DNA from: Panulirus ornatus
Taxonomy: Eukaryota > Arthropoda > Malacostraca > Decapoda > Palinuridae
Assembly (NCBI RefSeq): GCF_036320965.1
Contig: NC_092262.1
Span: forward strand, 1,038,012-1,102,011
DNA length: 64,000 bases
Reading direction: 5' to 3'
Part shown: positions 54,976 through 64,000 of the stretch, in pieces
Layout: each line of letters starts with the position of its first letter
Numbering within the stretch: the first letter of the stretch is position 1
The notes under the pieces: generated by a model
What the model saw: only the letters and a program-made list of their open reading frames with translations
What the model was told of the DNA's origin: nothing
The model's database searches: none
Position numbers and translations under genes: made by a program

Positions 54976-56149
54976 GTCCTGCCTGACTCTCGTCCTAAGC
55001 CTCTCTCTCACACCTGTCGTGCCTGACTCTCGTGCGAATCCTCTCTCTCCTGTCTTGCCTGACTCTCGTCCCCACCCTCTCGCTCCTGTCCTGCCTGACT
55101 CTCGTCCCAAGCCTCTTTCTCACACCTGTCGTGTCTGACTCTCATGCGAATCCTCTCTCTCCTTTCCTGCCTGACTCTCGTCCCAAGCCTCTCTCTCCTG
55201 TCCTTCCTGAGTCTCGTCCTAAGCGTCTCTCTCCTGTCCTGCCTTACTCTTGTCACAAGCGTCTCTCTACAGTCCTGCCTTACTCTCGTCCGAAGCCTCT
55301 CTCTCCTGTCTTACATTACTCTTGTCCCAAGCCCTTCTCTCCTGTCCTGTGTGATTGTCGTTCCAATCATCTCTCTCCTTTCCTGGCTGACTCTCGGCCT
55401 CACCCTCTCTCTCCTTTCCTCCGTGACTCTCGTCGTAATCCTCTCTGTCCTGTCCTGCCTGACTCTCGTCCCAAGCCTCTCTCTCCTGTTTTACATGACT
55501 TTTGTCCTATGCATCTTTCTCCTGTCCTTCCTGACTCTCGTCCAATGAATCTCTCTCCTGTCCTGCTTGACTCTCTTCCTAAGCCTGTGTCTCTCTCCTG
55601 TCCTGCCTTACTCTCGTCCAAAGCCTATCTCTCTCTCCTGTAATGCCTGAGTCTTGTCGTAAACCTCTATATCCCGTCCTGCCTGCCTCTCGTTACAAGC
55701 TACTCTCTCCATTCCTGCCTATACTCGCCCCAACCCTCTCTCTCCTGTCATACCTGACCCTCGTTCCAAGACTCTCTTTCTTGTCCTGCCTGACTCTCGT
55801 CCCAATCCTTTTTCTCCTATCCTGCCTTACTCTTGTCCCAAGCGTATCTCTCCTGTCCTGCCTTACTCTCGTCTTAAGCCTCTCTCTTCTGTCCTGCCTG
55901 ACTCTCGTCCCAACCCTCTCTCTCCTGTCCTGCTTGACTCTCATCCAAAGCCTCTCTCCCACGCCTGTCATACGTGACTCTCCTGCGAGTCCTCTCTCTC
56001 CTTTCCTGCCTGACTCTCGTCCCAAGTCTTTCTCTCTTGTCCTTCCTGACTCTCGTCACAAGCCTCTCTCTCCTGTCCTGCCTTACTCTTGTCACAAGCG
56101 TCTCTCTACATTCCTGCCTGACTCTCGTCCGAGGCGTCTCTCTCCTGTC

Positions 56150-56660
56150 CTACCGTAGTCTTGTCCAATAGCCTTATTCTCCTAGTCCTGAGTGCTGTCG
56201 GTCGTTCAATCATGTATCTCCTTTCCTTACTGACTCTCGTCCTAAGCCCTCTAGTCTTCTGTCCTCACGTGACTCTCGTCCTAATCCTCTCAGTCTGTCC
56301 TGCCAGAATCTCGACCCAAGCCTCTCTCTTCTGTTTTGCCTGACTTTTGTCGTATGCATCTCTCTCCCTCTCTCTCTCTCAATCACTCGGTTCTCTCATC
56401 TCTCTCTTCTCTCTCGTCTCATCTCTCTCTCTGTCCTCGATCTCGTCTCTCCTCTCTCTCTCACTCGCTCTCTCATCTCAATCTCATTCTCACTCACTCT
56501 CTCCTGTTCCTGCATGACTCTCGTCCAAGCCCTCTCTCCGTTCCTGCCTATTCTTCTCCTCCCAACATCTCTGCTATCCGCCCACTCTCGTGAAAGCCTC
56601 ACCTCCACTCTCCTGCCTAACTTACGTTCCAAGCCTCCTCATCCTGTCCTGCCTGACTCT
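56150..56660. repeat. Scrambled satellite and (CT)n segment
   Basis: Corresponds to a type-B tract and its flanks, but with many single-base insertions and losses, and a (CT)n tract (about 56359-56505) broken by TCAATCAC, CGTCTCAT and similar words. Neighbouring copies are clean, so poor consensus is likely. Confidence 0.7.
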
Positions 56661-58015
56661 CGTCCCAATCCTCTCTCTCCTGTCCTGTCTGACTCTCGTC
56701 CTAAGCGTCTCTCTCCTGTCCTGCCTTACTCTTGTCACAAGCCTATCTCTCCTGTCCTGCCTGACTCTCGTCCCAAGCCTCTCTCTCACACCTGTCGTGT
56801 CTGACTCTCATGCGAATCCTCTCTCTCCTTTCCTGCCTGACTCTCGTCCCAAGCCTCTCTCTCCTGTCCTTCCTGATTCCCGTCCTAAGCGTCTCTCTCC
56901 TGTCCTGCCTTACTCTTGTCACAAGCGTCTCTCTACAGTCCTGCCTTACTCTCGTCCGAAGCCTCTCTCTCCTGTCTTACATTACTCTGGTCCCAAGCCT
57001 CTCTCTCCTGTCCTGCGTGATTGTCGTTCCAATCATCTCTCTCCTTTCCTGGATGACTCTCGTCCTAACCCTCTCTCTCCTTTCCTCCGTGACTCTCGTC
57101 GTAATCCTCTCTGTCCTGTCCTGCCTGACTCTCGTCCCAAGCCTCTCTCTCCTGTTTTACATGACTTTTGTCCTATGCATCTTTCTCCTGTCGTTCCTGA
57201 CTCTCGTCCAATGAATCTCTCTCCTGTCCTGCTTGACTCTCTTCCTAAGCCTGTGTCTCTCTCCTGTCCTGCCTTACTCTCGTCCAAAGCCTATCTCTCT
57301 CTCCTGTAATGCCTGAGTCTTGTCGTAAACCTCTATATCCCGTCCTGCCTGCCTCTCGTCAAAAGCTACTCTCTACATTCCTGCCTATTCTCGCCCCAAC
57401 CCTCTCTCTCCTGTCATACCTGACCCTCGTCCCAAGACTCTCTTTCTTGTCCTGCCTGACTCTCGTCCCAATCCTTTCTCTCCTATCCTGTCTTACTCTT
57501 GTCCCAAGCGTATCTCTCCTGTCCTGCCTTACTCTCGTCTTAAGCCTCTCTCTTCTGTCCTGCCTGACTCTCGTCCCAACCCTCTCTCTCCTGTCCTGCC
57601 TGACTCTCATCCCAAGCCTCTCTCCCACGCCTGTCGTACGTGACTCTCCTGCGAGTCCTCTCTCTCCTTTCCTGCCTGACTCTCGTACCAAGTCTCTCTC
57701 TCTTGTCCTTCCTGACTCTCGTCCCAAGCCTCTCTCTCCTGTCCTGCCTTACTCTTGTCACAAGCGCCTCTCTACAGTCCTGCCTGACTCTCGTCCGAGG
57801 CCTCTCTCTCCTGTCCTACCTTAGTCTTGTTCAAAGCCTTATTCTCCTATCCTGAGTGACTGTCGTTCCAATCATGTATCTCCTTTCCTTACTGACTCTC
57901 GTCCTAAGCCTCTAGTCTTCTGTCCTCCGTGACTCTCGTCCTAATCCTCTCAGTCCTGTGCTGCCTGACTCTCGTCCCATACCTCTCTCTTCTGTTTTGC
58001 CTGACTTTTGTCGTA

Positions 58016-58249
<234 letters not shown>

Positions 58250-59022
58250 CCTAAGCCTTTCTCTCCTCTCCTGCCTGAAACTCGTCCGAAGCCTCTCTCT
58301 CCTTTCCCTGCCTATTCTCGTCCCAACCCTCTCTCTAATGTCACGCGTGAATCTCGTCTTAAGCCTCGCTCCCCTGTCCTGCATGACTCTCGTCCCAACA
58401 CTCTCTCTCCTGTCCTCCCTGACGCTAGTGCCAAGCCTCTCTCTCACACCTTTCCTGCCTGACTTTCGTCCGAATCCCATCTCTCCTTTCCTGCCTGACT
58501 CTCGTCCCAAGACTCTCTCTCCTGTCCTGACTTACTCTTGTCCCAAGCCTATCTCTCCTGTCCTGCTTTACTGTCGTTCCAATCCTCTCTCTCCTTTCCT
58601 GGCTGACTCTCGTCCTAAGTCTCTCTCTTCTGTCCTCCGTGACTCTCGTCCTAATCCTCTCTGTCCTGTCCTGCCTGACTCTCGTCCAAAGCCTCTTTCT
58701 ACTGTTCTGCCTGACTTTTGTATTATGCATCTCTCTTCTGTCCTTCCTACCTCTCGTCCAATGAATCTCTTTCCTGTCCTGCTTAACTCTCGTCCTAAGC
58801 TTGTGTCTCTCTCCTGTCTTGCCTGACTCTTGTCCCAAGCCTCTTTCTCTCTCCTGTCCTGCCTGACTCTTGTCCTAAGCCTCTATATCCCGTCCTGCGT
58901 GAAACTCGCCCCAAGCTTCTCTCTCCTTTCCTGCCTATTCTCGCCCCAACCATCTCTCTCCTGTCTTGCCTGACTCTCGTCCCAAGCCTCTCTCTCCTGT
59001 CCTGCCTGACTCTCGTCCTAAG

Positions 59023-59192
<170 letters not shown>

Positions 59193-60778
59193 GTCCTGCC
59201 TGACTCTTATCCTAAGCCTTTCTCTCCTCTCCTGCCCGAAACTCGTTCCAAGCCTCTCTCTCCTTTTCTGCCTATTCTCGTCCCAACCCTCTCTCTCCTA
59301 TCCCGCGTGACTCTCGTCTTAAGCCTCTATCTCTCTTGCCCTGCCTGACTCTCGTCCCAACACTCTCTCCTGTCCTCCCTGACTCTATTGCCAAGCCTCT
59401 CTCTCACACCTGTCCTGCCTGACTCTCGTCCGAATCCTATCTGTCCTTTCCTGCCTGTCTCTCGTCCCAAGCCTGTATCTCCTGTTCTGCCTGACTCTCG
59501 TCCCAATCCTTTCTCTCCTATCCTGTCTGACTATCGTCCCAAGCCTCTCTCTCCTGTGCTTGCTGACTCTCGTCATAAGCCTGTCTCTCCTGTCCTGCCT
59601 TGCTCTTGTCCGAAGCGTCTCTCTCCTGTCCTGCCTGACTCTCGTCCCAAGCCTCTGTCTCCTGTCCTGCCTGACTCTCGTCCCAAGCCTCTCTCTCTCT
59701 CCTGTCCTGCCTGACTCTTGTCCTAAGCCTCTCTCTCCTGTCCTGCCTGAAATTAGACCTAAGCCTCTCTCTCCTTTCTTGCCTATTCTCGTCCCAACCC
59801 TCTCTCTCCTGTCCTGCCTGACTCTCGTCCCAAGCCTCTCTCTCCCCTGTCCTGCCTGACTCTCGTCCCAAGACTCTCTCTCCTGTCCTACCTAACTCTC
59901 GTCCCAAGCATCTTTCTCCTCTCCTGCCTGACTTTCGTCATAAACCTCTCTCTCCTGCCCTGCCTGACTTGCAACCCAAGCTTCTCTCTCTTGTCGTGGC
60001 TGACTCTCGTCTTAAGCCTCTCTCCTGTACAGCCTGACACTCGCCTCAAGCCTCTCACTCCTGTCCTCCCTGACTCACGTCCTAAGCCTCTCTCTCCTGT
60101 CCAGCCTGACTCTCGTCCCAAGCCTCTCTCTCCTGTCCTGCCTGACACTCGTCCCAAGCCTCTCTCTCTCTCTCCTGTCCTGCCTGACTCTCGTCGGAAG
60201 CCTTTCTCTCCTGTCCTGCCTGACTCTCGTCCCAAGCCTCTCTTTCCTGTCCTGCCTGACTCTCGTCTTAAGCCTCTCTCTCCTGTCCTGCCTGAATCTT
60301 GTCCTAAGCCTCTCTCTCCTGTCCTGCCCGACTTTCGTCTCAAGCCTCTCTCTCTCATCTGTCCTGCCTGACTCTCGTACCAAGTCTCTCTCTCCTGTCG
60401 TGCCTTTCTTTTGTCCTATGCATCTCTCTCCTGTCCTGCCTGACTCTCGTCCCAACCCTCTCTCTCCTGTCCTGCCTGACTCTCGTCCCAAGCCCCTCTT
60501 TCTCTCCTGTCCTACCTGATTCTCGTCCTAAGCCTCTCTCTCCTGTCCTATCTGAAACTTGTCCCAAGGATCTCTCTCCTTTCCTGCCTATTCTCGTCCC
60601 AACGCTCTCTCTCCTGTCCTGCCTAACTCTCGTCCCAAGCCTCTCTCTCTCTCTCTTCCTGCCTGACTCTCGTCCCAAGCCTCTCTCTCCTTCCCTTCCT
60701 TACTCTCGTCCCAAGCTTCTCTCTCGTTTCCCAACAAATAGGGCTCACAAAGCTGGCCGGGCTGAAAATAATCTTAAA

Positions 60779-60826
60779 CCAACGCGTTCAGTATCATTCA
60801 GTCCAACGCGTTCAGTATCATTCAGT
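60779..60826 (+). repeat. 24-bp exact tandem duplication (two copies)
   Basis: CCAACGCGTTCAGTATCATT plus CAGT occurs at 60779-60802 and again at 60803-60826. It is eight codons long and so keeps the frame into the endonuclease N terminus. Confidence 0.95.
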
Positions 60827-61498
60827 GGAACTGTAGAAGTCTTAGGAATAAGCAAGCACAACTATCACTCTTGCTTGCATTATATAGGCCAGACGTTATC
60901 TGTCCACAAGAGACCAATCTGAAGAGCTCAGTCGAAGATTGTAATGTTTTAGATAACTATCACCCGTATAGAAGAGATGTAGATCATGGGGTACCCATTT
61001 ATATACACCAAAGCTTACCCCATACAGAAGTGACTTTCAATTATACTCTGGAAGCTGTCGCAAGTAGAGTATAACTTGATAACACGTACCTGGCCATTTG
61101 TTCAATTTACTATCCCGGTTCCAGTGCACTTAATGATGATGAGTTCACTACCCACACAAAACTAATTCTTGGAGACTTCAACACTCATCATCATCAGTGG
61201 GGAAGTATACGGGCAGACTCTTGCGGGAACCAAATGGTAAATTATATCATCAATTCTAATCTCTCTTCTGAAGGATGGTAGTGGAACTCGTGTGGATGAT
61301 CGGACAGGAAACATCTCAGCCATCGACCTATCTTGGTCATCGCCGGATATACTAAATGACATCACCTGGGGTACTTACCACGACTCCTTGGGAAGTGACC
61401 ACTTGCCAACCTGTCTTTCTTATACATGCGACAATAGCACCAGACCGTCTCCGATCAGATTCAGTTATAAGAAAGCAGACTGGGGGTCATTCTCAAGA
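60817..61498 (+). pseudogene. Endonuclease domain of the I/Jockey-like element
   Basis: APE-type endonuclease that would nick the target site. The frame starts around IIQWNCRSLRNK (QWN at 60823-60831), then LYRPDVICPQETN (catalytic E in QET, 60907-60915) and YIHQSLPHTEV. A TAA at 61072-61074 interrupts it; the same frame continues with ICSIYYPGSS and ILGDFNTHHHQWGS (GDFN at 61171-61182). A frame change near 61265 (apparently two bases lost from a CTCTCT run) leads to a TAG at 61279-61281. The end of the domain, with AIDLSWSS and LGSDHLP (SDH at 61394-61402), is read in another frame. Key residues survive but the frame does not. Confidence 0.8.
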
Positions 61499-62036
61499 TA
61501 AGCCGGCCTAGATGTATCCGGAGATGACATTGACACAAAGGTCAATATTGTAACTAATACCATCCTCAGGGCTGCTGAGGCCTCTATTCCTGAGATCCCT
61601 ACAATATCGACAAAGCACAGAGTTCCTTGGTGGACACCAGATTGCCGAATTGTGAGCACAATAGGAGATATAGGATCTTCGACAAAGAGCCCTCAGATAA
61701 CGATTTCACTGCATATAATGCGAGGGCTCATGCAAGAAGAACAATAAGACAAGCCAAAAGAGACGCCTGGCGTGGTTATGTTTCAACTGTGAATTAAGGA
61801 TATATACCCAGCAGTCAGGTCTGGTCCACAATAAAGAAAATGACCAGAAAATGAATAACAACCCTCCATCCCTCAACTCACCACGCAAGACAGCAACATA
61901 GACGACCCAGTTTGACATAGCCAACGCTATCGCCAGAAGATTCTCAGACATAAGTAGCTCGGCCACTGACGATCGACGATTTTTACACCACAATAAGATT
62001 TAGACGTCTCGAACGTTTCCAAACTCCTGGCACTTT
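61499..62036 (+). pseudogene. Linker between endonuclease and RT, with internal deletion
   Basis: Traces of the family linker are visible in split frames: ASIPEIPTIST with VPWWTPDC (about 61570-61645), then ARAHARRTIRQAKRDAWRGYVSTVN (about 61720-61795), followed by stops. The region that normally holds the first RT motifs is missing or unrecognisable before 62037, so I infer a deletion near 61990. Confidence 0.6.
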
Positions 62037-62830
62037 GCGTACGTCATCCCCATCCGAAAAGGTTCTGGACGCCTTACGAATAACAATTCATTTCGACCTA
62101 TTGCACTGACGAGCTGCATTTGCAAAGAATGGTTACTAAAAGGCTTCTTTTCTTATTAGAATCGCAAAATCTATTAAATGATCAACAGTGTGCAGTCCGT
62201 AAACACAAAAGCGCAATGGATCATTTAATAAATTTAGAACAACATTTTAGGTACCTTTATAAAGAAATTTTTTAACTGCATTTTTTTTTTTTAGATTTGG
62301 ATAAAGCTTTTGACATGACATGGCGAAACGGAATCTTAGGCAAACTTTATGCTATTGGTTTAAGAGGTTCTTTACCTGTTCTTATAGAAAATTTCTTACA
62401 TGACAGAACATTCGCTCTCAAGCTCACTGCATCAAAATTAATCTCGGATATATTTGTCCAAGAAAATGGGGTGCCACAAGGCAGCGTTTTGAGCCCAACA
62501 TTACTTAACATTATGATCAATGATATTCTGTCTCCAGCTTCCGTCACTCGAAACCTTAAATGCTCACTTTATGCTGATAATTGTGCAATATGGCATATCC
62601 TCGCCTACCGCACAGTTTTCGGGTGAGCGGGTTCAAGTTACACTTGAGTCCGTTCAACGTTGGGCGCTACAGTGGGTGATTTAAGTTTTCACCAGCTAAA
62701 AGTGTCGCGGTTCTTTCCACTCGTAAAGATAGATTCACGAATTTGCAGCTAAAATTAGACAACAACCCGATTCCCCTTTTTGTAATAATGTTACGATTCC
62801 TTGGGTTACATTCTGAATGAAGATTGAATT
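62037..62830 (+). pseudogene. Reverse transcriptase domain of the I/Jockey-like element
   Basis: Visible motifs in order: HFAYVIPIRKGSGR, NSFRPIALTS (62085-62114), LLESQNLLNDQQC (about 62152-62190), DLDKAFDMTWRNG (from 62294), GVPQGSVLSPTLLNI (about 62469-62514), and the palm box YADN at 62570-62581, where a YADD is usual. The second catalytic aspartate is therefore replaced. A run of 12 T (62281-62292) sits inside the domain and a frameshift separates it from the upstream motifs. The frame fails again at about 62624, and the following SPAKSVAV and LRFLG-like stretches are in other frames. Confidence 0.8.
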
Positions 62831-63420
62831 GGGAAAAAAGTCATAGATTATTTAATTACAGATAGTAATAAACGTTTAAATATTCCTAAGTATCTCTCGG
62901 GCTCATTTTGGGGAGCCGACAGGAAATCTTTATTAATGTTGTACAAGACTATTACTAGAAGTAAACTGCACCATGGCTCTCAGGTGTATACATCGGCGAG
63001 TGACTGTACCCCTGAGAAAATTGGATTAGCTACAGAATGAATGCCTGCGAATGTGTCTTGAAGCTCTGTCATGTACCAGGGTTCAACGATTGCAAGTTGA
63101 GGCATATGTACCTCCGCTCCGGCTGCGTCGAGATGAATTAACATTAAATGTGGTATTATGATGGCCAGGAGAAGACACACGACTGCCTGTCGCCTGGCAC
63201 AACAATGTGAACAGTTCGTCCAGAGAGGCGTCAGACCCCTGGCCCTCAGAATACACTCCCTCAGTGAGAATTCTGGTCCTGAAAGTGCAAGAAGTAGACA
63301 CGCTGGTCAGAAATAAAGTAGCTCCCTGGGAACAGCCAAAAATAAAAAGTAAGGCCAATTGGCTCCCTGTGGTGAAAAGGAAGGCGCCGGAGAGTGAGGT
63401 ACACCAGTGATCCCATCATG
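62831..63420 (+). pseudogene. RT thumb and connecting region, degraded
   Basis: Remnants include LSGSFWGADRKSLLMLYKTI (about 62900-62955) and SKLHHGSQVYTSAS (about 62960-63000), which resemble the post-RT segment of such elements. 63010-63420 has short conserved-looking pieces (VQRLQVEAYVPPLRLRRDEL, about 63080-63140) in shifting frames. No intact frame. Confidence 0.65.
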
Positions 63421-63425
63421 TCATC

Positions 63426-63921
63426 ATGGATCATTTATCATATATCCACTTCCACACAGATGGCTCTAAGACAGGTGGTTGTGTGGGTGCAATTGTGTGG
63501 TCAAATGAATTTTCTCTTCCGTACAGGCGGCTACCGAACCATACAACTGTTTTCGCGGCCATAGATTATATAATGAAATCAAATCATATTAAATCGGTCA
63601 TTTTTACTGATTCATTGTCAGATCTTAAAACTACAAACTCGGGTTATACCGAGTCAAATGAAATCCAGGGCAACATCATTAATAAACTAAATTTGTCATA
63701 AATATATTATCTTGATTTGGAAGGTTGGTGAGTCATTGTTTAACATTTACGACAACGATGAACAGGCAAACCGGTTGGCTAAGTCGACCTCAGAACCCGA
63801 GGAGGTGGGACATTCCGATGCCTCGGGAGCTGCTGGGCTCCTGCCTTTCCTTGGGAAAGAATTCAATATTTCTTCTGTGGCAAGGTCAGTGGACCAGCCT
63901 GACTATACAAGGAAAATATAA
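63426..63921 (+). pseudogene. RNase H domain, catalytic Glu region deleted
   Basis: RNase H would remove the RNA strand during integration. IHFHTDGSKTGG carries the first catalytic Asp (63459-63461) and IFTDSLSDLK the later one (63609-63611). The helix that normally carries the catalytic Glu is shortened: the text runs VFAAIDYI, where an Ala-Glu pair and several more residues would be expected. The frame stops after 63701, and a second open piece (63712-63921) contains NDEQANRLAKSTSEPEE, the usual C-terminal part, with N where many relatives have the last Asp. Confidence 0.75.
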
Positions 63922-64000
63922 ACCACAAGTAGCGGACTGGACGACCTGGTGGTACAGGAAGGATAGGAGAGAGGAAGTCGTCCTGGCCCGTCTACGTCTC
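63889..64000 (+). pseudogene. Start of C-terminal segment, cut by the window end
   Basis: In a frame beginning QWTSLTIQGKYKPQVADW, the sequence ends with YRKDRREEVVLARLRL at the window edge. Elements of this group commonly continue with a short Cys/His motif after this point, so the element probably extends a few hundred bases further. Confidence 0.6.

Larger units (their letters stand above)
60730..64000 (+). mobile_element. APE-type non-LTR retrotransposon with RNase H (I/Jockey-like), 5'-truncated, inactive
   Basis: A plus-strand element in family order: endonuclease (60817-61498), linker, reverse transcriptase (62037-62830), thumb (to about 63150), RNase H (63426-63800) and a C-terminal segment continuing past 64000. 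It belongs to a different clade from copies A-C. The presence of RNase H after the RT points to I-like or related clades; the exact clade is not settled. Its 5' end falls at the satellite boundary and no ORF1 or 5' UTR is seen. Frameshifts, stops and internal deletions run throughout. Confidence 0.8.

Overview
This looks like a repeat-dominated stretch of a eukaryotic, probably invertebrate, genome. I see no host gene, tRNA, rRNA or CRISPR array. About 52.7 of the 64 kb is one satellite family, a pyrimidine-rich 36-bp monomer with the core GACTCTCGTCCCAAGC, studded with more than 30 long (CT)n tracts. A decapod crustacean is my best guess. It rests on the extreme microsatellite density and on my memory that minus-strand retroelements with this 3' tail (TTTGCGAGGTAGCGCAAGG, plus strand) are common in decapod assemblies. 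I could not check either point.

Layout. 1-9218: satellite block I. 9219-9318: 100-N gap. 9319-17144: an isolated contig of retrotransposon debris, all on the minus strand. It holds a dispersed-repeat fragment, an old relic, and three head-to-tail copies (A, B, C) of one RTE-like non-LTR family, separated by (TA)n tracts. 17145-17244: second 100-N gap. 17245-60729: satellite block II. This begins as fairly plain 36-bp monomers (to about 24.2 kb) and then becomes a mosaic of higher-order repeats, most regular between 33.2 and 57.3 kb, where the unit is about 3.3 kb and shortens to 1.6-1.8 kb. 60730-64000: a degenerate, 5'-truncated APE-type non-LTR element on the plus strand, with endonuclease, reverse transcriptase, RNase H and the start of a C-terminal segment, running off the window.

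The 36-bp monomer is exactly 12 codons, so five of the six frames stay open for long stretches. The many Pro/Ser/Leu-rich (plus) and Arg/Glu/Gly-rich (minus) reading frames are therefore products of the satellite and are not annotated as genes.

All retroelement copies are broken by frameshifts, stops, deletions or loss of active-site residues, so nothing here appears able to move by itself. The most informative signals are structural. (CT)n tracts start at a fixed ATGCAT position in one monomer variant. Their flanks come in types that recombine, with hybrid tracts at 32.2, 54.8 and 58.0 kb, so the tracts look like junctions used in rearranging the array. Several stretches look like assembly error: contig edges next to the N gaps, a 194-base C run at 35.0 kb, and indel-rich patches around 2.4-2.7, 34.6-35.5 and 56.15-56.65 kb.
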